Below are positions 1 to 10,270 of a stretch of DNA of 64,000 nucleotides, one piece after another; position 1 is the first letter of the stretch; each line of letters starts with the position of its first letter. The DNA is from Galeruca laticollis. Lineage: Eukaryota > Arthropoda > Insecta > Coleoptera > Chrysomelidae. Position numbers and translations under genes: made by a program. The stretch lies in contig OY998177.1 in assembly GCA_963921935.1 (NCBI GenBank), positions 12,313,280-12,377,279 of the forward strand, written 5' to 3'. The notes beneath the pieces were generated by a model. It had not been told where the DNA came from. It saw only the letters and a list, made by a program, of their open reading frames with translations, and made no database searches.

Positions 1-330
1 GCTGTAACATCTGTTTTAGAATATTTGTGAGCTTGTAGTCTTTTTTGCAAATATTGTTTAGTCTGACCAATGTATGTACTGGGACAGTCTTGGCAAGGAG
101 CTTGATACACTGTATGTGTTTGTTTGTTTTAATTTATTTTTGGTTTCATTTTTGAGAAAAATATCTTGTTGTTATCATTAAGTTTGTGGGAAATAGATAT
201 TTTTTCCTTTTGCGTTATTTTGTTTATTTTTTCAGACAGACCATCTACGTAAGGAAGCGAAATATAAGTATTGGATTTTTATTCGTTTGGGAGTTGTTGT
301 ATATGGAGTGACTTCGTTTATTGATAATTT
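1..330 (-). pseudogene. Penelope-like element fragment, GIY-YIG endonuclease region
   Basis: On the minus strand the sequence reads a PLE inter-domain linker (SLPYVDGLSEKINKI) followed, after one in-frame stop near position 133, by the start of a GIY-YIG endonuclease (APCQDCPSTYIGQTK, then a Lys/Arg-rich helix). In PLEs this nuclease follows the reverse transcriptase and nicks the target DNA for primed reverse transcription. The copy runs off the left edge of the window, so the C-terminal half of the nuclease is not visible. Upstream of the linker the frame is also broken near 290. The stop and shift mark it as dead. The CxxC-x-x-x-YIGQT pattern makes the assignment firm; the subfamily is not determined. 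Confidence 0.8.
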
Positions 331-629
331 TGTTAGTGAAATGTAGTGGTAATGTACAGGTAATTTATTTCATTGTCAATTGAACAAATTTGATTATTTT
401 TAGAGTTAGAATTTTTACTGTTTTTACTTTTTAATTATAGTGTAGCTTCTGTTTGTAAAGATATATTTTAATTTTATTGTAGTTGATTTGATAATGACAG
501 GATTATGTCGAAACGTACGTAATCAATAAAAAAATGTATTAAAAGAAACGTCCAGAGTTTGTTTAATGACCTTAATCCAAGGAATTTCCATACAAATATA
601 TATAGAGGATGGTCAAGAAAAATTAATGG

Positions 630-633
<4 letters not shown>
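331..633. other. AT-rich spacer, no feature seen
   Basis: This stretch between the PLE fragment and the first microsatellite holds no coding pattern I recognise. It may be further decayed PLE sequence, since it lies directly upstream of the fragment on the minus strand. Confidence 0.5.

Positions 634-692
<59 letters not shown>
634..692. repeat. (TA)n microsatellite
   Basis: About 29 uninterrupted TA units. It abuts the left end of the 348-bp duplication, and a second TA tract (1,261-1,281) abuts its right end, so the duplicated block is framed by TA repeats. Confidence 0.95.
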
Positions 693-695
<3 letters not shown>

Positions 696-1260
696 AAGAT
701 GTAGGAATATCGCGTGATATGTTAACAACAACAAAGAGATTCATGGGTAATTCACGCAAAGTAAAGGGCTACTGAAATAGAGTGGTAACCGTGGACATGC
801 ATGTTTCTGGCTCATTTTGCCTCATCAGCACGGTATAACCAAATAATGATGTAAAATTTGGGAGCAAAGATGTTAATCGAAACATGGGAAAACACAAAAT
901 AACGGATTTCAGCAGGGAAACCAAACGCTCATTTGTGTCTTCAATTGGAAGATCCCGAGTTTTCAGGACATCAACCAACATCGACACGGAGGCGCATATA
1001 GCCCCCCCGCCATGAACCTTCCGACCCATAGTAAATAATAAAGAAGATGTAGGAATATCGCGTGATATGTTAACAACAACAAAGAGATTCATGGGTAATT
1101 CACGCAAAGTAAAGGGCTACTGAAATAGAGTGGTAACCGTGGACATGCATGTTTCTGGCTCATTTTGCCTCATCAGCACGGTATAACCAAATAATGATGT
1201 AAAATTTGGGAGCAGTAGCCCTTTACTTTGCGTGAATTACCCATGAATCTCTTTGTTGTT
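692..1260. repeat. 348-bp direct duplication ending in an inverted 46-bp copy
   Basis: Positions 692-866 recur almost identically at 1,040-1,214, an offset of 348 bp, so the first unit is 692-1,039 and the second is cut off at 1,214. From 1,215 to 1,260 the sequence is the reverse complement of 1,075-1,120 (and of the same stretch in unit 1), so 1,075-1,260 can fold into a hairpin with 46-bp arms. The arms show no obvious mismatches, which suggests a recent event. The arrangement resembles template switching during repair or a small foldback element. Confidence 0.9.
769..1107 (-). CDS. Unrecognised 112-residue open frame inside the duplication
   Basis: The frame spans the junction of the two 348-bp units. 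Its composition (few Asn/Ile/Lys runs, mixed hydrophobic and charged residues, segments such as KVHGGGAICASVSMLVDVL) is more protein-like than most short frames here. The C-terminal part (MRQNEPETCMSTVTTLFQ, then stop) is repeated upstream in the second unit, so a coding fragment may have been duplicated along with its surroundings. I do not recognise a family. It could be a fragment of a host exon or of a transposon gene, or a chance frame. Confidence 0.3.
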   Translation of the reverse strand: MRELPMNLFVVVNISRDIPTSSLLFTMGRKVHGGGAICASVSMLVDVLKTRDLPIEDTNERLVSLLKSVILCFPMFRLTSLLPNFTSLFGYTVLMRQNEPETCMSTVTTLFQ

Positions 1261-1485
1261 ATATATATATATATATATATATTTGTAAAACGTCAAGTTC
1301 GGGCTCATTTTATTTCATAAGACGTCAAGTTCGGGATCCAAGTGTCAAGTTTGGCTACGACGCCGAAGTTACACTGTATATAACTCTATAAAGTGTAAAG
1401 TTCGGCGACGCAACTTTGACTTCACAAACATATAAAATTTATATATCTACTGACGCCGAAGTTACAATTTTAGGACGGAGGTATG
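1261..1485. repeat. TA tract and cluster of GTCAAGTTCGG-type motifs
   Basis: After a short TA tract, variants of GTCAAGTTCGG occur near 1,291, 1,323, 1,342 and 1,395, and the related inverted form GACGCCGAAGTTAC occurs twice (about 1,359 and 1,453). GC and spacing differ from the AT-rich surroundings. A related module (TTGTAAAACGTCAAGTTCGG, then TGTCAAGTTTGGCTAC) occurs on the opposite strand at 26,110-26,252. Confidence 0.7.
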
Positions 1486-1527
1486 GGTGCATTATAGGGT
1501 ATCTATAAAAATGAATGTATGTTTGTA

Positions 1528-1915
1528 TGTATACCGTTGATACGATTGCTAGGAGACGTTAGTAAGTAGTTGCTGACACTTTATGGAAGATTTCTGGTTT
1601 GCTTACAAAGGGTTGAAACAACCCTTATATTTTATTATCTTAAAAAGTGAAAATATAGGTTGTGAGGCATACCATTGATACGATTGCTTTGAAACTTTGG
1701 TAAGTTGTTGAGATTTAAGTGGAGATTTCTAGCTTATTAAAATAGGGGCTTAAACAACCCCAAAATGTAAAGACGTAAAAATCTAAGCTGTGAGAGAGAG
1801 ATACAGTTCAGATTGTAGAACGTGTTTTTTAAATTGATTTTAAATTAGTAAGTTTCTAAAACTACCCCGATATTTTAAACAGTCAAAATATAGGTTGTAG
1901 GGTAAAATTTTAAAG
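1528..1915. repeat. Degenerate tandem repeat, about 125-140 bp unit, three copies
   Basis: Successive blocks share the order: TACC(G/A)TTGATACGATTGCT; a GTAAGT-TTG segment; GGAGATTTCT or GAAGATTTCT; a short run with AACAACCC(C/T); then TATAGGTTGTGAGG or a variant. The marker AGGTTGTGAGG-like sequence recurs near 1,655, 1,783 and 1,892. The third copy is the most decayed. The block follows directly on the GTCAAGTTCGG cluster and may belong to the same element. Confidence 0.6.
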
Positions 1916-4124
1916 AAAATAGGTCAGGTGGGAGAGTGAGTTTGAAATTCTCTCATTTTATAGCGATGTCACGGATTTCAGTATATTTGGTTATAATAGG
2001 ATTTACGTGTTATTAAAAAAGAAGAATGAGGTTCTTGTCAAGTTTTATTAATTAATTTTTGTTTCCCCACCAGATGATCAGCTGTTATTATGTGATGATG
2101 AGTCTGGTTTTTGTGCTCGCTTATATTCTTTTATAATTCGACAATCAAAAGTAAATTGATTAGTTTTCTGAAAATATAATATAACATTAGTAAACAATAT
2201 TATTGAAGAATATACCTAACGTTAATAAATGAATTACAACCTTTGTAAAAACTGAAAAATTGAAAGGTACCTACCTATAACAATTTGAGAAATAAACCAA
2301 ATTATATAAAGGGCTATGGAGAAGAATTAAAAGGAATTGTATTATCCTAGGAAGCAAGTTTATCAAGAAACAAATGGGGCACATTAAGTATTGTGCATGT
2401 GTGAATTTACAAAAGTAGCTATGATGGAATTAGTAAAAAATAGAACAGGCAAAGGAGAAATCGATGTATTTGTCCTAAAAAATATTGGTCTTGTAGAAAA
2501 AAAGCAGAAGAGGGAATGGTTGGAAAATTATTTTTTTGTGTTGTCAACTAGAACATTTTTCTATACTTAACAAAATATTAAATAATGATTTAGGTAGGTA
2601 CATATTATGCTCAAGTTAGTTTTATGCAAATGTTTCTTAGAATTGTGTAAACTTTTAAGACATTAACTGAGATACATCTCTTATGTTTGGACATTTGTAT
2701 TAAACAATAAAAAGTTTTTTGACTATTCGTAATTAAATTATTATAGTGGTTTACCATAAGTGTAACGGTTTTGTAAAAATTTGCCAATCAGCAATGAGTT
2801 AGTGGTTAGTAAAGTATATGGATATTTTTCAGTAGGTAGGCACCTATTGCTAGGTATATGTAATAAACAATTCTAAATATTACAAGGTAACTCTGGAAAT
2901 GAATAGTGTATCAGTTTTAGTATAACTAATCTAAATAAAACATAACCATAAAAACTGACAGCTATAAAAACATTATCAAGACAATCGTCTCAAAAATGAC
3001 TGGCAACCAAGGAACTGGTTATTTTATATGTATGCTGTTTTGTGTTTTAAGCTTTATTAAGGTTTTTTCTGCTGTGTGAAAATATTTGTCCAATTTCAGA
3101 TTGTATTTGCTACTTTTTATTACAAATTAAAAATATTACTTTCGGCTTAACAATAGGTATACATTGAGCAACACACTTTAGTAAAATCTAGGTAACTGTG
3201 TGTAATGTATAACCAATTTTTGCTAGTTAGTACATTTATAAAATTTGATATTTGCTTAATTTAATACAGTAACGGTTAATATAGAATGTAGTTATTACAA
3301 TTAGTAAATAAATTGTTAAAATGGAACTTCACAATCAGTTTACGTTTATTCTAGATCAGAGAAATTTTATACTTTCACATACTCTATATTTATGTGACAA
3401 ACGTACCTAGCTACTTAATTTGGTAGAGGTACATACAATAAAATGTCATCGAATGTTCAAATATAGATATCTCCAATAGTAATAATGGAAAATTTGTTTA
3501 AGGAATAATTGTTTAAAAATGTTGGGGGTTAAGACCATATTTCATTCTGAAAAGTGTTACCCTACACCACCTGCTTCTATCTTAAGAACTGAAGATAATA
3601 CTGTACATAAATATGTCTACCTATTTTCACTACGATTTAGTTACATTAAACAATATTTTATTGACTCTGGCCATAACGTAATAAAAAATCTCTATTATTA
3701 TAAAAATCAATGTCAAGCATAAGAAGACAAGTACATAGGTACTACTAATTCATTACATTTTATCTGATAGATGATCAAATTTATATCTGGCATAAGTACC
3801 TCGTCCTAGCATCAAATTAGTTTGTTCTTCTGTGACATGAGCCATGGACTATTCACTTAATCCTGTCCAGTTTATACCTAACCTAAAGTGAGGATATGTA
3901 TCTCTTAATACGAGATGTGAAATCTGAGAATAAATAAATTTGAGTAGGTAGAAGGTACAATACTGCTAGAGTGCCCCACTATGTAGGTCGGTGTTTGTTT
4001 GCAATTATCCAACTTTCGTTTTGTTATGGGGCCAATTGTTTCTTGTGGTAATACAATATATTCCAAATAAATCCTACATTTTTAAATATATTCTTCAAAA
4101 AATCAAATATATATATATATATAT
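1916..4124. other. AT-rich DNA, no feature recognised
   Basis: Only short frames with the composition of random AT-rich DNA occur here. I see no transposon motif, splice-bounded coding segment or RNA gene. The short motif GGTACCTACC and variants recur, as they do elsewhere in the window. Confidence 0.5.
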
Positions 4125-5930
4125 ACAATATGTCCCCCTAAGTTGGAATCATATGGAAAAAAACTTTTTTATTATTAATTTTAGGAAAAAAAGTTAATCT
4201 TCATAAAAAGTTCTGCATTATCTAAAACCTAAAGTACAGTCATCAAATATCAAATTTTTTAGTTGTATACGAGGTTTGTCAAAAAATATGTTTTACTCAA
4301 GAGTAAAGTACCTTTAAATTTGACAACATCGAAAAATGTTACAAAAAGAAGTTGATCAGAATTAAAAACTACGTTTAAATATACAAGTACATCCATTTAA
4401 ATTAAAACTTCAGATTATTTTATTTTTTACTAATATTTCTATTTTGAATGAACATTTATCTCTTGTGATTACGAAACACATGATAACCTTTTAGTTTTTC
4501 GATGTTTTCTAATAATTTTGCAATTAAAACGCTTAATTAGTGCATATTCATTTATTTCGCAAATAATAAAATACATTCATACTAAGTTATAAAACTAACA
4601 TCATATTAATATTAGAAACACACAAATTTAATTTTCACTCATACTAATGCTTCGACATATCCACCCTCTCATTCAATACACTTAATCGTTCTATTAGACA
4701 ATTCACATAATACACTCCTTATCATTTGTGGAAAAATTTCTTGACATGTCCTCTCCAAGTGGTCAATATATTGAAACGGCACTTTCTGGTAAACGTTTTG
4801 TTTCAGGTATCCCCATAAAAAGTAATCAAGGGGGGTTAGGTCAGGGGATCAGGTAGCTTAAAAGAGATCAGAATAGCTGTCAATAACTTTTTCCATGAAA
4901 CAAATTTTCAAGATAGTTCCAAACATTTATTATACTGTGGCATGCGGCACCGTCTTGGTGGTACCAAATACATTGACGTTCTATTAAGGGTAGTTCGTCC
5001 ATGAATTCATTGATGAGTTTGTAAAAACTGTAAATAACATTCAGCATTCATAGATTCGCGAAAAAAAGGGGTCCTATTAACTTATTAAATGACAAACCAC
5101 ATGTTCGTCTTAAACGAATATTGGTCTTGAGACTTTAATACAAAAGTGGGATTTTTCTCAGACCACCAGCGACAATGTTGCGACGAGACAGTTCCATTTG
5201 ACGAAAATGTCGCCTCATCGGAAAAAATTATATGCCTTGTAAAAAAGGGTCTTCCTCTAACTCTCCTTGGATGAGAGAGCAACAATCAAAGCGCCTATCA
5301 TGATCCCTTTCTTTTAATGTTTGTACGATTTTTGGTTTGTATTTATTTAGTTTTAATATTCTTGCCACTGTATTTTTACTTATCACATTTTGTTGTAACG
5401 ACTTTCTTTTGCGCAATGACAATTTCGATACATATTTTTCAACGGTATTGATATATGTATGATAAAAATATCGATTAATCGATACATTTTTCAAAGAGTG
5501 TGATTACCACTGACCTATAAACAACAATCCATCCATCCATTTGTTGTTGAATTTGACGATAAAAATAATGTGGTATCCAACAATCTTCTAGTAAGGACAA
5601 GATAAGTAACAATGTTCATATTGGTTAGTGGAGGAAATTTCGTCGCATCTGTTGAGACCTCTTCACTTTTTAAAGTTCAGTTTACAAATAACACTTAACT
5701 TTTGATTATACTGGTTCGCCACTTCAGAATCTTCCGTTGATAATCATTTGAAATACTCACTCATGATGATAACTTATCAAAAATAATCAAGATGAAGCCA
5801 GTATTTTATTAAAAGACTACTATGAAATACGCGGTATTAATGGTGACGTCGTAATCTTAGGTTATGGCAATTTTGTATCCAAACAAACAAAACTAGCCAT
5901 TTAGATACCATTGGGGGTGATTTTGAACCA
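4125..5930 (-). mobile_element. Decayed Tc1/mariner-group DNA transposon
   Basis: The transposase pseudogene (4,645-5,766) is followed on its 3' side by a subterminal region reaching about 4,125, beginning near TGTCCCCCTAAGTTGG, whose layout I recognise from related insect mariner-like elements. The right end is uncertain; I place it near 5,930 without having found a convincing matching terminal repeat. TA target duplications could not be confirmed. Confidence 0.6.
4645..5766 (-). pseudogene. Mariner-like DDE transposase, heavily mutated
   Basis: Reading the minus strand, an N-terminal segment starts at an ATG at 5,766 and carries stops. Next come a helix-turn-helix-like part (about 5,494-5,300), the first catalytic block IIFSDEATFSSNGTV (about 5,220) with its Asp, then WYHQDGAACH (about 4,945) with the second Asp, then LTPLDYFLWGYLKQNVYQ (about 4,800) with the third acidic residue. 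It ends at a C-terminus resembling other insect mariner-like transposases (about 4,650). In life the enzyme cuts and pastes the element at TA sites. Several frameshifts and stops separate these blocks, so this copy is dead. All three catalytic positions can still be read, and their spacing fits a full-length protein of about 350 residues. Confidence 0.8.
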
Positions 5931-6529
5931 GAGATTATTCCCTTATTTATTATTTATAACTGCTGATTTAGACATTTAGATATACACTAAGATTTTTACA
6001 AAGAGATATTCGATTCCAGCCAAAATAGGTATGTATAACAATATAATTTTAATAAAAGAGTTTTCTAACCTAAACATGCTATAATAAACTTATTAAATAC
6101 AATGGTTTTAATTCTCTTTGTATCTGTATTGTCTAATTTTAGGTTTCTTCACATAAAGAATAATGGTATTGTGCTGGCCACCGGGCTGTTAGCATTATAA
6201 TGTCAGAGAGAACTGTAAGTTTTATAGATTTCCAAAGGATCCAAAAGTAAGATACATAATGATAAATATGACATTTTATTTTGAGTGATTATACAATATT
6301 TGTAGAACAATAGAACCAGATCCCGGAACTGTTTGTGTAGCTATCATTTTATGGATGGAGAAAAGAAAATTAGCCAACTATTTTTTGTACATGATTAATA
6401 TTTGCCAACAAGGTAGAAGCAAACTTGTACGTGTTCATTGTATGTTTGATTTTGTACTGTACATATCGATCTCCCTATAACATATTCATTATTATTTGTC
6501 ATTACAGATCTTTTGCTTTACTGAAATTG
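5931..6529. other. Spacer, no feature recognised
   Basis: AT-rich sequence between the mariner-like element and the PLE. No coding or structural signal stands out. Confidence 0.4.
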
Positions 6530-6569
6530 ACTGTCTCGACCCTTACTTCGTGGAATATGCTCATATTAG

Positions 6570-6714
6570 TGTTTTTAAATGAAACTCAAGGTCTCTAGTT
6601 AATTCTACAATATAATACAAGTTATTGAAAATTCTAAAAAATTGACAATTGCTTCGATAAATCAATATCATCGTCAGAATGACAGAAGTTACATTTCATT
6701 TTATGCCTACCTGA
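6570..6714 (+). repeat. PLE inverted arm, left
   Basis: Reverse complement of 7,941-8,086 with few differences. It contains, on the minus strand, a CTGACGA-stem-GAAGC hairpin (6,652-6,676) that matches the right arm's version except for one base in the terminal GAAAC box. Confidence 0.9.
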
Positions 6715-6738
6715 TGGACAATTTAGAAAGAAAGATCT

Positions 6739-7716
6739 TTGAAAGTATCTAATATTTCGAAAAATATTTTATTTTGGTATAGATATGTAGATGACATATT
6801 AGCTTGTTTTATGGGTAGTGAACGACAATTAGATGTATTTTTCAACCACATCAATAATTTACACCCGAAAATTAAATTTACATTAGAAATTGAAGAAAAT
6901 AGCTCAATCAATTTTCTTGATTTAAAAATTCAAAGAGTTAATAATGTACTTGATTATTCAGTGTACCGAAAACCAACACAAACTGATGTAACAATTCCAT
7001 TCAATTCTAACCACCCTGTGTCACACAGACTAGCAGCATATAATTCAATGATACATAGAGCTTTTTCAGTTCCTATGAACAAATGTAATTTTGATAGAGA
7101 GATTAATACAATTAGACAAATAGCAACATCTAATGGTTATCCATTAGATATGATAAATAAGCTAATTAGTAAAAAAGAGGAAAAAGTGTCATTACAACTA
7201 ATATATCCTAAACAAGCTGATGAAATTAAAACTTATAAAACCATCACATATGCAGGAAATATTTCTAATAATATTTCAAAGATAATATCTTCAGCAACGA
7301 ATACAACAATTTCTTTTAAAACAGAAAGTAACGTTAGTACAAAATTGTTAAATGTAAAAACAAAAATACCACTATTAAAGAAGTCAGGTATATATAAACT
7401 CAAATGTCCAGAATGTAATGCTGCCTATTTGGGTCAGACCCTTAGGAATTTTGAAATACGATACAGTGAGCACTTACGAGCATACAGATTAAAACAACCA
7501 GATAAATCCCACTACGCAAAACATCTACTTGACACCAATCATTCATTGACACCTAACACAAAACTAGAAGTACTGCATATTTGTGAAAAGAAACAAGAAC
7601 TGGACTTCCTTGAAGAACTGGAAATTAGAAGACATTTAAGAAACCCACAATATGAAGTTGTCAATGAACAGTTAAATCTAGGGAATTCTCCACTAATAAA
7701 CTGTCTTCTTAAGTGA
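6739..7716 (+). CDS. PLE reverse transcriptase C-terminus plus GIY-YIG endonuclease
   Basis: Open frame of 325 residues. Near its start lies the RT catalytic box YVDDILACF (about residues 15-23), followed by the thumb-like region with FTLEIEENSSINFLDLKI and the PLE-typical YRKPTQTDVTIPFNSNHP. A Lys-rich linker follows, then the GIY-YIG domain at about residues 215-300: GIYKLKCPECNAAYLGQT, a conserved Arg in the following helix, and the late Glu near LDFLEELEI. The usual second motif YIG reads YLG. PLE proteins normally start several hundred residues earlier, so this is 5'-truncated and cannot be active alone. The frame is uninterrupted, which suggests a fairly young copy. The first Met used here is not a natural start. 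Confidence 0.85.
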   Translation: MKVSNISKNILFWYRYVDDILACFMGSERQLDVFFNHINNLHPKIKFTLEIEENSSINFLDLKIQRVNNVLDYSVYRKPTQTDVTIPFNSNHPVSHRLAAYNSMIHRAFSVPMNKCNFDREINTIRQIATSNGYPLDMINKLISKKEEKVSLQLIYPKQADEIKTYKTITYAGNISNNISKIISSATNTTISFKTESNVSTKLLNVKTKIPLLKKSGIYKLKCPECNAAYLGQTLRNFEIRYSEHLRAYRLKQPDKSHYAKHLLDTNHSLTPNTKLEVLHICEKKQELDFLEELEIRRHLRNPQYEVVNEQLNLGNSPLINCLLK

Positions 7717-7940
7717 TAATTGTAAATATCAGCAGATATAGTTTTCCTGGTTTTCTATATCATTGCACAGTTATACTGATCTTAATTGGAAAAATGATAT
7801 CCAGGATATCACCATAGGGCTAATAATATCTAAGCTTCAATATTTGTAATATCACATCTTCTTCTTTTTTCTATAAACATATATTAAGCCAATCACAAGT
7901 TAGGTTACTTCTTGGTCTAGTCAAAGATAACTACTAAACA

Positions 7941-8086
7941 TCAGGTAGGCATAAAATGAAATGTAACTTCTGTCATTCTGACGATGATATTGATTTATCG
8001 AAACAATTGTCAATTTTTTAGAATTTTCAATAACTTGTATTATATTGTGGAATTAACTAGAGACCTTGAGTTTCATTTAAAAACAC
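7941..8086 (+). repeat. PLE inverted arm, right
   Basis: Inverted partner of 6,570-6,714. On the plus strand it contains CTGACGA, a short stem-loop, and GAAAC (7,978-8,004), a hammerhead-like arrangement also seen at 55,369-55,393. Confidence 0.9.
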
Positions 8087-8357
8087 TTTTGCTTTACATT
8101 TTTTATAAGTTGCTGTGTATGATTTTTTAAACATTTGCTATTTTAAATTGAAATTCCTCACTGTACCTTACTTTCCTCTTTCTATTAACTGTAAACCATT
8201 GTATTACAAGTAAATATTTCTCTGTGTAATGAAGAAATTTGGAAACGTTTTTGTTTATATTATTTGTTTTTAGATAAAATTGAATATGTTTACACATGTA
8301 GTTGAAAAAAGAGCCTACATGCCAACCAATTAAAATTTGAAAGCAACCAACATAAAA

Positions 8358-8759
8358 TTGCTATTCAACACTTCGATCTTGATTCCGATTTTGTTTATAA
8401 TCGAAATCGAAAACGGATTGATGTTTGTTGAACGACCAAAAAAAAATTGTCATTTGTCATGTCATTTTACCAATCAAATAAATCAATATTGACATAACCC
8501 CATCATTATTTTAGATCATTTCACAAGTTCATTTAGTTTAATCACGTTTAATTTTATCGAAGCTGTTCTGGTAACTAAAAATGTAATATACAATTCCAAA
8601 ATATCACTCACATCACATAACCCATAGACGGTAGTTTATTTAAATTTTTCGACCAATCACATGCTTCCGATTTACGATTGTTTTCAATAGCATCATAATT
8701 TTAGACCGATTATAATCGGAGTGATCGATTGATATCGAAAATGTATTGTTGAATAGCAC
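8358..8759. mobile_element. MITE of about 400 bp
   Basis: The left end begins TTGCTATTCAACA-cTTCGAT and the right end, reversed, begins GTGCTATTCAACAATACATT then TTCGAT, giving imperfect terminal inverted repeats of about 25 bp. The interior has no coding frame and several ATCGAT-like palindromes (for example CGATTATAATCGG near 8,708). A non-autonomous DNA transposon is the simplest reading. The superfamily is not clear because the target duplication could not be identified. Confidence 0.55.
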
Positions 8760-9545
8760 TAAACTCTGCACCTCATACAAATATGATTTGATTGAGGCAA
8801 AGTTTTGACATGATGTTCTGAGCTTTCAGACTAAATGTCATATTTTCTGTCATGTAAATTTGCAGCGTTTCCTCAATTTAATTTTCTTAGCACGAAACAA
8901 ACAAAAATTTATAATTATGAAAACATTTTATTATGTTAATATAAACAGTACAAATTTGTAAAGGTAGAATGTTATTAAAATATGTAAATTTTTCTTCCAT
9001 TCTTGATGTCAAATAATTCCCACAATAATGTCACTTGGTATCCATAATATTAAATAGTACATGTCCTCTCATGCAATAAGTAATGCACCTTGCATATGGT
9101 GATAATAGTTATATTTTTCAATTATCACTAATATATTTTCATCAATATGAATTATGTTATTACTGTCTTTTGAGTGGTTTTATTTTTTCGTCATTCGGAT
9201 AAAAAGGTTTAAAGAGAACGTTGAAACATGTTTTGATGACACTAGAACAAACAATCACTATTATTTATCTCATATTTTCACATTAATCAAATAATCCAGT
9301 AAATATAAGCTCAAACATAGCTATTAAAATCAAAAATACGAATTGCAGGATATACTTACATTATCAAAACTATTATTTTTTATATTGAGTAAACACGATT
9401 ACTTACTTTTCAACAATTTATTCCTTTCAAAAACACGTATGAAACGCTTAAATAATGAAAAATCTACACTCAAATGGAAATTCCTGTGGCAAATAGATTT
9501 GTTTGGATACAACTTCAAATTGTGACGTCACACTAATCCCGCGTA
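8760..9545. other. Spacer, no feature recognised
   Basis: AT-rich DNA with only short frames. Nothing in it resembles a transposase, nuclease or RNA gene. Confidence 0.4.
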
Positions 9546-9950
9546 TAGAGATCTAAAACTATCGATAGTTCTGACTATCGAATAATATCGATATTTTTAT
9601 AACTATCGTTAGTTTCAGATAGTATACTCTTTTAGCTTGTCATAAGTGTTTTCACTTAGTAGTCAAGAAAACCTTTTGAGAAGATAACGTATCGTTTCGT
9701 GCTAAAACCAAGATGGTCAAAGCATTATTCCTGGTAAAAACTGTAATTATCACTAATAGCACAGAATACTGATTTTGGTCGGGATACGTTTACGTATACG
9801 GAGAAGGGACGCACAAATCACCCACCTAAGGGACGTACCAATCCATTCAACGAATCGTATTGGCTGAGCCGTAACGGATCTACATATGCGCAGTTCGTTA
9901 CGGATACGTGAGTAATTTAAGATAAGCTAAAAGTGCCTAATATCTTTCTG

Positions 9951-10061
9951 TAGCACGTGCTCACTACTGTCATTAAACGCCAGGAGTACGCCGAAAACTA
10001 GAGACAAATTCTACTTTTTGGCGTACTCCTGGCGTTTAATGACAGTAGTGAGCATGTGCTA
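9951..10061. repeat. 46-bp-arm hairpin
   Basis: Arms 9,951-9,997 and 10,016-10,061 are reverse complements apart from one substitution and one single-base gap, separated by an 18-bp loop reading CTAGAGACAAATTCTACT. The same loop sequence, with a 5-bp insertion, occurs without these arms at 10,512-10,544. The near-identity of the arms suggests recent formation or selection. Confidence 0.9.
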
Positions 10062-10270
10062 GAGAAAGGCATTGTTGACCAGGTTATAATTGTTGCGGTT
10101 TGTTTGCAGTTCCATTTTTTTTTCATAGTATTGAAGCTTTGTTCTGCTGTAAATATTTCTATTACCCAAAATCTCTTTCTTCTACTAAGTAATGTTACTT
10201 CTTTTTGCAATTGATGAATTAAATAATGTAACTGAACTAACTTTACCAGACTCTGCTTGATGGCAGGCAA
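9998..10270 (-). CDS. Possible PIF/Harbinger transposase N-terminal fragment
   Basis: A 90-residue open frame with a basic aromatic block SRRKRFWVIEIF near residue 30. In PIF/Harbinger transposases an (R)RRxRxWVRP block followed by a helix with 'LxxEL' sits close to the N-terminus, and the residues that follow here fit loosely. The C-terminal third runs into the hairpin arm, so it is not original coding sequence. The catalytic DDE domain is absent. This could equally be a chance frame. Confidence 0.25.
   Translation of the reverse strand: MPAIKQSLVKLVQLHYLIHQLQKEVTLLSRRKRFWVIEIFTAEQSFNTMKKKWNCKQTATIITWSTMPFSSTCSLLSLNARSTPKSRICL

Larger units (their letters stand above)
6530..8090 (+). mobile_element. 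5'-truncated Penelope-like element between inverted arms
   Basis: An open frame for the end of the reverse transcriptase and a GIY-YIG nuclease (6,739-7,716) lies between two inverted arms of about 145 bp (6,570-6,714 and 7,941-8,086). Inverted or partly inverted flanking copies (pseudo-LTRs) are typical of PLE insertions. The core has lost most of the RT domain. A conserved outer motif near 6,540 (CCTTACTTCGTGGAAT) recurs near 23,803 and, inverted, near 59,222, marking further members of this family. Confidence 0.85.

Noticed and set aside
474..734. Open frame with a long Tyr-Ile run
   Set aside because: It is the translation of the (TA)n microsatellite and its flanks. The same holds for frames at 30,426-30,797 and the tail of 43,789-43,983.
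6723..6911. Minus-strand frame over the PLE RT
   Set aside because: Antisense shadow of the PLE reverse transcriptase reading.
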